Assembly (NCBI GenBank): GCA_019722365.1
Contig: JADFUC010000294.1
Coordinates: 558,001 to 622,000, forward strand
Direction: 5' to 3'
From: Lithospermum erythrorhizon
Lineage: Eukaryota > Streptophyta > Magnoliopsida > Boraginales > Boraginaceae
DNA: 64,000 nt
Positions 13,317 through 26,450 of the stretch are shown here, in pieces (position 1 is the stretch's first letter; each line of letters opens with the position of its first letter). The position numbers and the translations under genes are program-made. A model generated the notes under the pieces. It worked only from the letters and a program-made list of their open reading frames with translations. It did no database searches and had not been told where the DNA came from.

Positions 13317-15620
13317 ATGGATTCAACTAACAATTCTTTGGTATACTATATAAATTATGAATATACATATACTTATTTCCATTAAATGTTGCTACTGATA
13401 ATTTGAACTAATATTGGTGATTATGTACATGTTTATAGGGGTCAAGTTCATGGACAATTCCAGAGAAGATTTGTTCAGCATTTATGCCATTTGTAGTAAT
13501 AATTGAAGCATTAATATTTGTAGTTTCTGGTTGTTTTAATTGCAAAAGCTCTCATCAACCCACCAAATTACGATGCTCTCATAAAGATCTCGTTCGTCTT
13601 TCTCATGAATCCAGATGTAATCCAATTTTTTTTATATACATTTTTTAGTAAAAAAATACTCACTTTGTCCCGAAAAGATTGTCCCTTTTGATTTTTAATG
13701 ATCAAAATTAATATAGTTCGAGTCTTAATTTACACATGTAGCTTTGATTTGATTCGAGATTATTATATTAATAGTAGACTAAACTAAGAATATTAAAAAT
13801 ATTATCTTTTGATATCTTGTTGCCATATACTTGAGTTATCGAGTGTAAAATACTTTGATTTCAATCAAAATTATTATGTTAATAGTTGAGTAAACTAAAA
13901 ATATTATCTTTTGATATATTGTTGCCATGTATTTGAGTTATCAATTACTTTGATTTCAATCAAAATTATCATGTTAATTGTAAAGTACCTTAAAAATATC
14001 GTCTTTCAATATATTGTTTCCATATATTTGAGTTATCAACCATCGAAATTCAAAAGTATGACAATCTTTTAGGGGTGTAGGTAGTACAAAAATATTTTCT
14101 ACTTATTTTTTTGTTCTTGATCCATTTGTTCTTGTATAATTGTTTTGCAGTTTCGGTGAATGAGATAGAAGCGTTGTACGAGTTATTTAAGAAGTTGAGT
14201 AGTTCAATTATCGACGATGGGTTGATACACAAGGTGCAATTTTTAGATTGGATTCTTGTTTGTTTAGCTGATATTTATTTATATATTTGCAATGTAATTG
14301 TGATATTTTGCTCAATTTTTCTATCGATTCTAGTGTTGTGAGACTTTGAGGAGGTTATAGTGGAACAGACAAGTTCACGATGTAGTGATATACACTGATG
14401 TTTGATCTCATGCTTAACTGTTTGTTCATAGGAGGAGCTTCAGTTAGCATTATTTCAAACCCCACATGGAGAAAATCTATTTTTGGATCGGGTAATACCC
14501 TGCGGCCCTTACCCCTACTGTAGTTACTTACTTTGTTGGTGTTCTAGTCGTTATCTAGATGTTTCACAAAGAAAAAACATTATTCAATCCTTATTTATAA
14601 TTTCGCATGTTCTCCTCTGTGCTTTGCAGGTTTTTGATTTGTTTGACGAAAAGAGAAATGGTGTAATTGAATTTGAAGAGTTTATTCATACACTTAATGT
14701 ATTTCATCCCCATGCCCCCTTGGAAGACAAGATAAATTGTATGTAATCAAAGATTTTATTTTTGTTTGAATCTTGATGATCTTGTCCTATCAGTGCTCTA
14801 ATGTGTCTTTGTTTTGCAGTTGCGTTTAGGCTCTACGATCTCAGGCAGACTGGCTTTATTGAGCGTGAAGAAGTGAGTGGTTATCCTGAATTTTGTATTG
14901 ATTTACTATAACTAGTTAATGCGGAATTTGGCTTCCAGTAGGACACATGCAAGTCTGGGAACATGAAACAATTTATCCAAACGTATTCTTAAGTCTAATG
15001 CTGTTGTTAACTTATATGGACGGACTAATTTGGACCAGGTTAAGCAAATGGTGGTTGCAATTCTGTCAGAATCTGACGTGAACCTATCTGACGACTTGGT
15101 GGAGGCAATTATCGACAAGGTAAAACTATGTCAAGATCTCAAATGTATACGACAATTGAACTGAAGTATCATAACTAATATTCACCTTTTTTATATGAAC
15201 TCTGCAGACGTTTGCTGATGCTGATGTTGACAGAGATGGGAAAATTGATAAGGCAGAGTGGAAAGCTTTTGTTCTTCGGCATCCCTCACTTATGAAGAAC
15301 ATGACTCTTCCTTATTTGAAGTATGTGATTTCTTTGTTATTTATTTATTTCCTTGCTTCTAGGTGTGTGATAGTTGTTACTTATTCCATGTCTTCTTGCG
15401 CACATTACAAATTTACAATCTTATTTAGCAAAGGTTGTCTATATCTCGGTCTTCTAATTGATACGTACACCAATTCTTTAGACCCGTCACTAGTGACTAG
15501 CCTCACTTAGCTAAAGTAACTTTGCCTAAAATATGAGTCTCTCATAATTATCCCTCTTGATGCAGAGATGTAAGCACATCATTCCCCAGTTTTGTTTTCA
15601 ATACTGAGGTCGAGGACTAA
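13317..15620 (+). CDS. CBL10: Calcineurin B-like calcium sensor, CBL10 type
   Basis: Nine coding exons, all bounded by GT-AG introns with matching phases: 13317-13340, 13439-13616, 14151-14233, 14432-14491, 14630-14738, 14820-14872, 15039-15119, 15208-15320 and 15566-15620, giving 251 residues. Family knowledge: CBL proteins bind calcium through EF-hands and recruit CIPK kinases; CBL10 forms act at the plasma membrane or tonoplast, notably in salt tolerance. Seen here: a hydrophobic N-terminal segment (about residues 19-39, starting near [16 protein letters not shown]) in place of the myristoylated start of most CBLs, which is the hallmark of CBL10. Next come a degenerate first EF-hand near residues 84-97 and canonical loops at 121-132 ([12 protein letters not shown]), 158-169 ([12 protein letters not shown]) and 202-213 ([12 protein letters not shown]). 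The C-terminal FPSF motif holds the Ser (S242) that CIPKs phosphorylate. The start was chosen because MDSTNNSL splices in phase to the membrane exon. The gene appears intact; intron 2 carries a MITE-like insertion. Confidence 0.93.
13659..14084. mobile_element. Stowaway-like MITE in CBL10 intron 2
   Basis: The left end (CTCACTTTGTCCCG then AAAAGATTGTC) and the reverse complement of the right end (CTACCTACACCCCT then AAAAGATTGTC) agree at about 17 of 25 positions. TA dinucleotides flank both ends (13657-13658 and 14085-14086). The CTCCCTCCGT-like termini and TA target are typical of Tc1/mariner-derived Stowaway MITEs. It sits wholly inside the intron after the membrane exon and leaves the splice sites untouched. 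At about 426 bp it is long for this class because of an internal triplication. Confidence 0.6.
13743..14040 (+). repeat. Three tandem ~95-bp repeat units inside the MITE
   Basis: Three consecutive copies begin near 13743, 13853 and 13946. Each contains TTTGATTT, a run like AAAATTATTATGTTAAT, AAAAATATTATCTTTTGATAT, a TTGTTGCCAT-like stretch and TTGAGTTATC. Copies two and three are the closest. The array sits between the two MITE ends. Confidence 0.75.
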
Positions 15621-16425
15621 GATAAGTGACTTATTGTGCAACACATATATCCCGAGCAAGGTCTGGGTATAGGTGTACGTTACTTTCCAAGAACATTAAT
15701 AAGTCTGAGCATCCTCATTGATCTAAGCTCATGCATAGTTCTGGAGATGAAGCTATGATGTTAATGTGCATCCTGGAAGAACACACACTTTTGAGGTTAC
15801 AGCTAAACCAACTACCGGGTTTGGACTGTAGACAGCCATTCTTGTGCTCAAATTAAACATTTTTGTGTAAATTATTGTCTTGTAATGATTCTGTATATAT
15901 CTTTCTGAATCCATTTTTTGCTTAATTTTCGATATCTTGATTTGGGTTCTAGTTGATCCTAGTAAAGCTATAGACATTATGGCCTTGTAAAAGAGTGACT
16001 TTGTTTGCTTCACATTCCAAAGTTCTAAAAGAATGCAGGGATATGTGACATCTCAGACATATTTTAAAGAATTTTTTATGATATTTTACATAGATAACCG
16101 GGTACCAGTACCCGTTCGATACTTTGATCTGGAAACGCCGATTCAGTTACATGCTCGGTTGATTATCAAGTTAAAATCGAATAGTACATATTATTGTATA
16201 TTCGAAACTACCCATATCGATCCGGTTAGATACTCGATAGTCGCTTAAACCCGACTCAAGAACATTTTTATGGTAAAACAAAAAATAATCGGACAACCTC
16301 GTAAGTGGTAAAGTGGAAATAAACATAACGTACGCTACCTTAAAAGGTTTCAACTGAATAAAAAGTGTCTATATTCTTGTTCAATTATATATCAGAGACC
16401 CAAAAAACCAAAATTATTGAAGAAA

Positions 16426-18987
16426 ATGGCAGATAAAGCAAGCAGAGGTGTGATCTTGTATGGAGATGGGTTAGCAAGAAGGGTGGAACCATCTCATACA
16501 AATCTCCATTCTTTTGCCTCTCTTGCTTCTTGTGGCCTAGCTTCTCTTCCCAATTCCCCTTCTCAAGGTCATATTTCATTCTTTTTTAGCTATTTAATTA
16601 ATGGGTTTTACTTCATTTCACTATTTTTATATGGAAATAGTTTGTTTGGTTATATGCATTTTCATTTATTATAAATAATAATACCCCATTAGTCTAGTTT
16701 TGGATTTTGAATTTTGATGATCAGAGTTTTTATGAATTTGGATTCAAGTTATTCTGTATATGTTGTATATTTGGTGAAAAATATGTGGAAAGATGGTATT
16801 TTTAATCCATTCTTTTTTCTATTTAATCACTGGGTTTTACTTTATGTCACTTATTTTATGATCTGCTACCATGTTAATAGTTGTGGTCGATATTAAAGCC
16901 ATTTGGTTATAGATGATAAAAACCAAGACATTATTAATATATCCGGAAGGTGTTAATCAACCAATGTGATACTGAGGTATCGATACTTTATGTGGGAATT
17001 GTTTGTTTGGGTATATGCATTTTCGTTCTTTCTAATCGGCTGGGAATATAAGCAGATTGAATATACTAATACCTCTATCGTGTAAGTTTTGATTTTGATG
17101 ATCAAGACTTTTTATGAATTTGGATTCATATAATTTCTTTTATGTTGTATAATTGTTGAAAACATGTCGAAAGATGGTCTTTTTTAACAACTATTTTACT
17201 GTGAATGTGATCGTTTTGATTCAAACCGAAGTTATGGGGGTCAATTAAGGTCGCAAAGTTTGTTAATTTTGGTAATTGGAAATCAAACTAGACTATCTTT
17301 TTGAGATGGAGGTAGTATAATTTGTTGAAGAATGGTATTGATTTGAAATATAACATTAACATGCCCCAATGTCTCGTAAGAGGCTCCCATCTAAGCGGGG
17401 TAAGGGGTCAAAAAGTACGTAACCTTACCTCTGTGATTACAGGAGGTTGTTTCCAGATTGATCAAGAGTGAAGTGCAAATACTGTATACTACACAAAATA
17501 TAAGAAGCATAGGTAGTGAAATGATTCATTTTGATATATTCCATTTCAGAAAATGAAAGTGCTGAAATTTGAACTTCTCATATTTGGGTTGTGCTAAAAT
17601 TAACTTGAAAATAAGAATGCAGAAGATGAAGGTGCAAGAAGAGTTAGAGAATTTGCTGAGCTTCTGGATGCAACCCATGTTTCTATGGTGAGATATATGA
17701 ATAAATCTAATATGTTATTAAATCACTCAATTTCGTGGTGATGGATGTTATTTGGTCTTCAACAGGGTACTGCTGAAGCTAATCTTCAAGGGAATAATGC
17801 GATCCCAACATTATCTGAGAGGTGAGATCTCCTTTTCTTTCTTGGTTCCATACCACAATAAATCTCAGTCAACATAGCCCGAGTGGGTACAAAAACTTCA
17901 GCTTATTAAACTGTATGGTTTCAGATTTATGGGAATGAAGGCTGCTATTATTGCAAATGATTCATGTTTACAATCTTGTGGGAGCAAGCTTGGGCTCAAC
18001 GCCTTGGAGTTTAATGATTTAGTTGACAGTAGACAAGCATCGGCTGACACATTGGTTCTTGCCTCTGCGTTGCTAAGATTGCTTGGGTTTGAAGAAGGCA
18101 AAATTTCAGATGTTCCTCAGTTTGATTTGGTCTTCATTTATATTGGTGCTGGATCGATGATAAATGGTGTCAAAGACATGGACTTTATCAACAATTTAGT
18201 TGGAGCACTGACCCATACAGCACAACCTGGAACTGAAGTCGGTTCTCGGTTGCACATGTCTGTCATAATGAGCTATGGAGCAGTATCCAGCGATGACAAG
18301 GATAATTTTCCCATATCCACTTCCAACCATGAATATAAACCTGATCTTGCACAGCTTGTCCCTCGTCAAAGCTATACTTTGAAAGAAGGAAAAGAGCGTT
18401 CAAATCTAAGGCAAGTGGAATCTTTTTGATTTATCAAATTGTTTAACTACAATTGTTTGCCTAATTCACTCTCTTTAAGCAGGCACTATTGTCCGATGCT
18501 TATTGCTCAATGGCAGAATGCTGTAACTCGTACGGATATGGTGGAATCATATTCTTTTGAAGATTTTAAGGTCCTTATTTTATAAAATGCATTGGAAACT
18601 CAGGCATAGTACTAGTGTTGCTAACAAACTTACTCTAATCTGTCATCAGCATGTGATTTTAAAAACATACGAGTTATTCTAACTTTTTAGCATTTGCATC
18701 ATTGCATGCACTTGTGATTCTGCTGCATCCGAAGTAGGGCAACTTCACATGAACTGTGAACTGAACATGCGTAAACTCATCAAACCTCAGATTTTTGCAA
18801 GTATTGCTTTCTTTAATGGATCTGAATGCCAAATACTTTAAACTGTTGAATTACCCCTTCAATTTTTTTAACTGACTCTTCAAGTTTCCAATTCATACAG
18901 CATGCTGGGAATCTTGTCATACCAGCTGACCGAGTAGTTCATGAAATCGCATTTAAACTTTGGAAGGCCCCAAAGTATGGAGCTTAA
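16426..18987 (+). CDS. Conserved plant protein of unknown function
   Basis: Six exons with consistent phases: 16426-16567, 17623-17687, 17766-17821, 17925-18410, 18483-18570 and 18901-18987, coding for 307 residues. It starts MADKASRGVILYGDGLARR and ends WKAPKYGA. No signal peptide, membrane segment or zinc motif is visible. Recurrent hydrophobic strand-like pieces (VILYGDGL, MKAAIIANDS, FDLVFIYIGAGS, LHMSVIMSYGA) suggest an alpha/beta globular fold. A very tentative reading is a distant alkaline-phosphatase/phosphomutase-like fold, because the FDLVFIYIGAGS and MDFINNLVGAL order recalls that superfamily; this is inference only. Intron 4 (18411-18482) has a GC donor, AG|GCAAGT, the usual context for GC-AG introns. 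Reading through it instead ends the frame early at SNLRQVESF. It is convergent with the P-protein gene, their stops about 0.9 kb apart. I do not recognise a name. Confidence 0.85.
17260..17320. other. Partial Stowaway-like end in intron 1
   Basis: The stretch TTTGAGATGGAGGTAGTA preceded by a CTAGACTATC-like segment looks like one terminus of a Stowaway element. No matching opposite end was seen in this intron (16568-17622), so it is a fragment or a coincidental match. Confidence 0.3.
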
Positions 18988-19897
18988 TGAAGAAGTCGAG
19001 TCCGAGAACATCCAGCACGATTTGCTATAGTCCAATTGTGAGATGGAAAGCCAACGATACAGTTCAAGCAGCTATTTTGATCGAGTTCTGTTATTCTAAT
19101 TTTGTTTGAGTTCTGTTATTCTCACCATGAAAGTACAAATCGTAACTTGTCTGCAAAAACAGCCTAAAGTTGCTCATCAGATGTTCGACTATGATGCATC
19201 ATGTCATGCATACATTGAGATGACCTTTAATTTTCTAGTATGTGGACGGTTTGTTATGTTAGCTTTGTTACAGTTTGCCTTTTTTGTGTGTGTAGATATT
19301 TTACTGTTTATATTTGGAGTTTGACTTCCAACAAATTCTTCATTTTACTACACTTTTCATGTCCCTTGAGACTTGAGAGTTTAGAAGTCCATGTCTTTAT
19401 TCATGATGTCTTTTATCTCAACTCATAAGATCAATGTCTTCTAACTTAACATCTCAATCCACTTTTGAATATTAATGGGTACTAGATCTTATTGCCTCTA
19501 TATTATTGGTGCCTTCTACAAAATTTGTTTAGGTGTCGAAAATTACGATGACATGTGAGTTAGATACTTACATGATTTGCATTAAGTAGCTTCATATGGC
19601 GATCCCATTTAATATGATAAGGTTTGGCTTAGTTCGGTTTGTAATGATAGTGTAGTTATGAATATATTCATGATAAGGCTTATCATGTGTTACTTTAACA
19701 AACATCTGAAATCTATTCTGAGAAAGCAGATATCAACAATGTATTTAAAGCTTTTGATAAATAATGTGTCAGAAAGTAAAAGTAATCCAGCAAAGTAGAT
19801 TGTGGAACTTCTATTTACAAGAAAGTGATGAGTCCTTTCACTTCAATGAAGAACATTAATTTTCTTCTTTAGTTTCTGGGAAGTTGACGAATGAAGC
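18988..19897. other. Convergent 3' flanks, no gene seen
   Basis: This is the space between the stops of the plus-strand unknown gene and the minus-strand P-protein gene. It should hold both 3' UTRs. Short open frames here have no recognisable content. Confidence 0.7.
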
Positions 19898-22800
19898 TTA
19901 GGCGGTTGCAGCCGCCTGTTCTTCAACTTGTGATGCTGGAAGAAGCGTGCAGACGAGGTTCCGGTCACCATATACATTGTCGACACGCCCTGCAAATAAC
20001 CATCATATTTGTTCAATTTGAGAATCAACATTGAGCACCAATATAGAATGAAAATGTAATATTTGGAGATCAGAGGAAGCAATCAAAGTTAATTAGCAAC
20101 CAGGACGAGAAGCTAGCTCTTTGTGTAAAGTCAGCACATAGGAAACTTGATTTTCCTGAACATTACTCTCTAGCAAACAAGAAGTTACATCTCCTCGGTT
20201 CAAATGGTACTTACCGGTAGTTGGCCAGAACTTAGCACCCTTGAGCCAAGATGCAGGGTAGGCTGCATATTCTCGCGAGTATGGTTTGGACCATGCGTCT
20301 GCCATTAGCAAAGATGGTGGATGAGGAGCCCCCTGCACGAAGATGACAAATATGTAATCACCACATCCTATTATCCTTATTAAAAAATTATGAATACAAG
20401 CTAAACAAATGATGCATAAGAAAGCTTCCCATTAATTGTGCAAGTGTTACCAGTCACAAGGATGAAGAATGCATTCTCACCTTGAGAACATTGTTATTAA
20501 TGTCAGCTTTCCCCTTCTCGATTAGAGCAATTTCTTCTCGAATTGAGATGAGAGTATCACAGAAACGGTCCAACTCAGCCTGTAAGAAGTATGGACATTT
20601 CTCAAATTGTAAACACAGCAACCAGCCCTCGAAAGTAAATTTTCCTTGGCAAAGTTAAACGAGTTTTGTACCTTGCTTTCACTTTCAGTAGGTTCAATCA
20701 TGAGAGTTCCTGGAACAGGCCATGACATAGTTGGTGCATGGAATCCGTAGTCCATAAGACGCTTGGCAACATCTTCGGGCTCAATACCAGCAGTACTCTG
20801 CAACAGTGTTACTTGCAACATGTAAGAAGAAAACCATGTTGAGGGAAAATAAATGCTTACTATTTACTCAGTAGTCAGTAGTTACCTTGAAGCCTCTTAA
20901 ATCAATAATGAACTCATGGGCAACTGTTCCACTGACTCCACGGAAAAGAACTGGGTAGTGTTTCTGGGTATAGAAGAGAACATGTACATTAGCACATTGA
21001 AATCTAACTTACCTGAAGAATCCAAATCTATGGCCTCACAACAAGGTCTAATATGGGAAACATCAAGAAGTTCATCCATGCCGGACGATAAGAATTTAAA
21101 AAATTAAACAAAAAACGACTTCAGATGGAAGAGTCTATAAAAGCGACGATCTTCCCAAAATCTCCCTTCAAAGATTACTGGTTACTGTGATTTCTAAGTA
21201 TAAGAAACTCATACCTCCAGACGTTTTGCCATGTAGTTTGCATTCAAGATGGCTATCTTTGATGCGTCTGTAAGCCCCATTGAACCCATCATGGCAATGT
21301 AGGTATATGAAATTGGCAAAATAAGCGCTGATCCCCAAGGTGCAGCAGAAATAGTGCCAAGGGGATGAAGTTGGTCTGGAGCGGGAATTCCTCCAGTAGG
21401 TACCTTCATATTTGAAAGGATAAATATCATATTCTGTTTGTTAAACATGATTTGATGACATAGATGCTTGCAATACTACAAGCACGGGCACTATTCGTAG
21501 TAGAAACTTGATAACAAAAATTACTGCATTTAAATGAGTCCATACCACAGGATGAGATGGTAGGAAAGGTGCTAGGTGTTTCTTCACACCGATAGGACCC
21601 ATCCCAGGGCCACCGCCACCATGAGGAATGCAGAATGTTTTGTGGAGGTTGAGATGGCAAACATCCGCACCAATAAATCCTGGACTAGTCAGACCAACCT
21701 GTACAAACAGGTCATGCATTGATTTACGCAACCCGATTAGAATGGAGGTAGTAATAAGTAATAACTAAGTGAAAAGATAATAGCACACCTGCGCATTCAT
21801 GTTGGCTCCATCCATATAAACTTGGCCACCATTGTCATGAATGATTTTGCATATCTCATCGATACCTTCTTCATAAACTCCATGAGTTGAAGGATAAGTA
21901 ACCTGGTATTCAGACAAGTAAAAGATGAGTAGAAGCCACGAATGTTCATCATCATAAATAGCATGAGAAAACAATGCTAATGAACATACCATAAGAGCAG
22001 CAAGATTTTGCTTGTTGTCTTCAGCAGCCTTCTTTAGTTCCTCGATGTTAATGTTTCCTTTGGAATCAGTTCCAATTGTAACAATCTTCATACCACACAT
22101 AGCAGCACTAGCTGGATTTGTTCCATGTGCTGAGACTGGAATGATGCACACATTGCGGTGATGGTCGCCTCGTGACTATATCAAAAGAAATGGCAGACTT
22201 CAGGCAGACAATTTGAGTTATTCTCCTTTACCATTGCATAAAGGGAAGAGTTCAAATAAGCTAAACGCAAACATTCCACAAAAATAAACAAACGTTCCAG
22301 AGCTTTCACCAGGAAAGTATTTGCCTAGTCAGATACGGAGTAATATATATGTGAAATAGGAATAAGTCATTATACCATATGATAAGCACGAATAACCATC
22401 AATCCAGCATATTCTCCAGAAGCACCAGCATTTGGTTGCAAGGACATTGAATCAAAACCAGTGATTGTACACAACATTTCACCTAAATTCTTAAACATTT
22501 CCTGAAAAGCCACATGACGAGACCATAAGTTCCTCTCCGATTGACAGAATACAGAGACTAGGTTATAAGTAAAAGATCGTAACCTGGTAACCTTCAGCCT
22601 GTTCCTGAGGTGCGAAAGGATGAAGGCTTGTAAAGGCAGGCCAAGTTACTGGCATCATCTCTGTCGTGGCATTTAATTTCATTGTACATGATCCCAACGG
22701 AATCATGCTGTGGCACAAGGACAGGTCTTTCGATTGAAGCTTATGGATGTATCTGAGTAGCTCGTGCTCAGTGTGGTACCTAAAAAACATTGAAATGTTG

Positions 22801-25019
22801 GCATCAAATTTAATATCGATATCTATCTACAATATAAATGAATGAGATTTTAGTGGAAAATCCATACGAGTTGAATATAGGGTGAGTCAGGTAAGGCGTA
22901 TCCCTAACAAGGCCAGAAGGAATCACATTCTGAACCTCTGCTGCAAGACTTTCAGCAGTGAATGACACCTGAATTTCCAATAATATTTAAATTATATACT
23001 ACAGTAATTTTTATATGAAATTTTTAGTAACATCAAAACTGGTGGTACTACTTACGGGCTTGCCACCAGCGAAGACCTTAAATAGCTTGTCCACATCCTC
23101 CAAGGTTGTTGTTTCATCGAAAGAAACAGTGATCTGAAATGCAATGAACCGTGATCAAGCAGAAGTATACAAGAGAACCTATCTTGTTAATAGTTAAAGA
23201 AGGACTCACGGTACTGTCATCCACAACTCGCAAGTTCATTTCACTCAATAAAGCTGCATCAGCAATTGCCTTAGCATTTGCACATTTAACTTTCACAGTA
23301 TCAAAAAATGGAAGTTTTGAAACCTCCACAGTTCCAATTTTTGTCAATCCAGCAACAAATGTTCCAGCAAGCCCATGAACTCTTTGGGCAATCGCTTTAA
23401 GACCTTCAGGTCCATGATAAACAGCGTACATGGCAGCCATATTGGCTAATAATGCCTGCACAACTCAAGGAAAATGTTTCACTGATTGAGTACACATTCT
23501 CGAACTTAGTTTCCATATCATAATCCATACACAAATAATATATTACTGATTGTATAATTTTGAAAGGACTACAACAACAACAACAATATGTTAACTATCA
23601 CAAACATTTTACTCAATGCACAAATAATTATATCACTGAGTCTGATAATTTTGAAAAGACTACAAGAACAGCAACAAGTTGTTAACCATCACAGACATCT
23701 TTCTACCCCTTTTGCCCAACAGATAAACAGGATACATATGAACTTAATAAATTGCAGGAAACAAGAGATACCTGAGCCGTGCAAATGTTACTGGTGGCCT
23801 TGTCCCTGCGGATATGCTGCTCCCTTGTCTGCATAGCCATACGCAGGGCAGGCTTACCTGAAGAATCAACGCTAACACCAATAATTCGTCCTGGCATCAT
23901 TCTCTTGTATTCCTGGGATGTAGCCAGGAAAGCAGCATGAGGACCACCATAACCCATTGGAACACCAAACCTCTGTGCTGATCCAACAACAATATCAGCT
24001 CCAAATTCACCAGGAGGCTTCAACATTGTCAAAGCCAACAAATCACTCGCCATAACAACCTTCACACCATTAGCATGCGCGTTCTTAATAAAGTCCGAGT
24101 AATCCAAAATCTCCCCCTCTGTACCAGGATACTGTATCAAAACCCCACAAACATCCCCCGACTTATAATCTATATCCTTAACATCAGAAACAACAACCTT
24201 AAGATCAAATCCATCAGCTCTAGTCTTACAAATATCAATAGTCTGAGGATGACAATTACTAGCTATCAAGAAAGTCTTTTTCTTCGACTTCTGAATATTA
24301 TTACACATAGCCATTGCCTCAGCAGCAGCAGTCCCCTCATCCAACAAGGAAGCATTGGACATAGGCAATCCAGTAAGATCAGTAATCATAGTCTGGTAAT
24401 TCAACAACGATTCAAGCCGCCCCTGTGAAATCTCAGCCTGATAAGGAGTATACTGAGTATACCAAGCTGGATTCTCCATAATATTCCTCAATATAACATG
24501 TGGAACATAAGTATCATAATACCCCATCCCTATAAATGACTTATACACCTTATTCTTAGCAGCAAGATTTTGCATGTGCTCAATCATTTGTGCTTCAGTA
24601 AGACCCTCATCAAATATAGGCAATTTCATACCTTCAAGTCTAATGGATTTAGGCACTGTGGCAGTGATCAACTCATCCAATGAACTAAATCCACAAAACT
24701 CAGCCATTTTGGATTGCTCATCAGGGGTTGCTGAGTTATGTCTTCTTGCAAATGTATCAGAAGGCTTCAATGCCTCAACTGATATTGATCTTATGTGTTG
24801 ATGATTGTTTGCAAAATGATAAAAATGGTTTCTCTTTTGATGGGCATTGGATTTTTTGCTGAATAAAAAAGAAGACAAAGATGATACATACCTATTTGGC
24901 CTATATAAACACAAAGGAGATGAAGATGAAAACACAGTTTCTTGATGAACTGAACACTTTGTTTCTGATACTAAACGTCTAAGAATTGTTCTGTTTGCTA
25001 GCTTACGTGAATGTTCCAT
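19898..25019 (-). CDS. GLDP: Glycine decarboxylase P-protein, mitochondrial
   Basis: Glycine dehydrogenase (decarboxylating), the PLP-dependent P-protein of the glycine cleavage complex in the mitochondrial matrix. It decarboxylates glycine, moves the aminomethyl group to H-protein lipoamide, and is essential in photorespiration. Fifteen exons, highest coordinate first: 25019-23772, 23455-23210, 23133-23056, 22968-22868, 22779-22584, 22501-22376, 22175-21990, 21902-21789, 21698-21546, 21403-21215, 20963-20886, 20797-20672, 20579-20481, 20332-20215 and 19989-19898. All junctions are GT-AG and in phase, totalling 1049 residues, the normal length. Residues 1 to about 80 form a Ser/Arg-rich transit peptide ([17 protein letters not shown]), with mature sequence near [10 protein letters not shown]. 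The PLP lysine lies in [18 protein letters not shown] at about K785, followed by the glycine-rich loop. The C-terminus is EEQAAATA. The start at 25019 is preferred; an in-frame ATG at 25043 would add eight residues and spoil the presequence. The gene appears intact. Confidence 0.97.
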
Positions 25020-25989
25020 GATTATATATATAATAAACTTCAAATCTTTTTCTACTGATTCTTTAGATGAACAAAACTATGAACAATGAAATGCAAAGAA
25101 AGTGGAGCAAATTCACAAAGCTTTTTTAGCTTTGTGTTGTAACACTAACTCCTACTTTTGTTTAAGCATGGAGTGGGTGGTGGAGACTAGATATATGATA
25201 GATGAGGTAAGGTTGTAATAACAATTCACTTCATATACTTCATGGTTTGATGCAAGGAAAAATTTGACTAATTATTTTTCAAAGAATTTATGTTGACTTT
25301 CGGATTCATTTATTCTAATTAAAATGGTTAGGTGAATATAATTATGATATAAATGTTTGGTGTGTAGTATTATTATATACATAGTAATATAAATCTTTCA
25401 TGATAACTCTATATATATATATGGATGGATTGTTAGTTTAAAATTAAATTAACTAATTTGTTGAAGAAATACAACTCATTTAAAGTATAAGGATTGTATT
25501 AGTTAGGCATATGTATATAACACCTTTATATAATTTTATTGAATAATTAAATAGTAAGACATGATTACCATCTCTAGCAATCATCCTAGAAACACTCTTT
25601 CCCCCCTCTTTAGTTATGGGTGATGAAAAATGCAACATTCTTTTTAGATCAAATTATCATTAGCTAAAATCTAAGTGACAATCTTATTATATTCACTTAA
25701 GATTATGACAACCTTGTTCTCCAATTTTTAAATAAATTTATCAATATAAACATGACTTGTGTCATAATATTAGGAAGTACTCCGTATAACCTAAATTATC
25801 ACACCGGCTTATAAACTCTTTAAATATAATATAAAAATTACTGATAAAATCGATGTCGCTTAGAGATATTACTCTGAAGCTGAGATGTCAGCCAAGAGAT
25901 ACAAATATTCACTGCAATTTGAAGAGTTACCAAATTTAAATGTATTGGCCGAATTGATCGTCGATATAATGTCATCGGCGGGTGTTCTT

Positions 25990-26450
25990 TTATGTCCCGA
26001 CAGAATTGGTATGATTTAAAAATGCGATATAATTTAAATTTTTAATGGTCACGATATATAAAATTTATATTTGCATGGAATTAAATAACAATATTGTAAT
26101 AATAATAATAATAATAATTCTACTTAAAATATTATGATTATTTAATTATGCCTATTATAATAATTATATGATAGTTACGTAATACTTCCTCCATCCAATT
26201 TAAGCACGTTTGACTTTGCTGAAACTTTAATAAAATTTAATTTGTCTCTCTCATACTTGAATTTTCCTCCATATCTTCTACAAACATTTGGTCAAAATCG
26301 GAATGTGTTTTGAATTAGAAAATGAAAAATGAGGCTTTATTAGATAGGAATGGAGGTATATATTCTAAATATATGATTATTTAACTTATACCTATTATAA
26401 TAATAACAATAATAATTCTATATTAATCATATTATTATTTAAACACATAA
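25990..26450. repeat. Dispersed AT-rich repeat, copy 1
   Basis: GATTTAA, ATATAATTTAAATTTTTA, AAATTAAATAACAAT, a run of AAT triplets, AATTCTAC, ATATGATTATTTAA and ATACCTATTATAATAAT occur in the same order as at 44255-44500. A Stowaway-like MITE (26185-26358) interrupts this copy. Confidence 0.65.
26185..26358. mobile_element. Stowaway-like MITE
   Basis: The left end CTTCCTCCATCCAATTTAA and the inverted right end ACCTCCATTCCTATCTAA are imperfect inverted repeats, with TA next to each. The length of about 174 bp and these ends fit Stowaway elements. It sits inside the dispersed AT-rich repeat. Confidence 0.55.

Noticed and set aside
24075..24428. 117-codon plus-strand frame
   Set aside because: It is a shadow of exon 1 of the P-protein gene on the minus strand.
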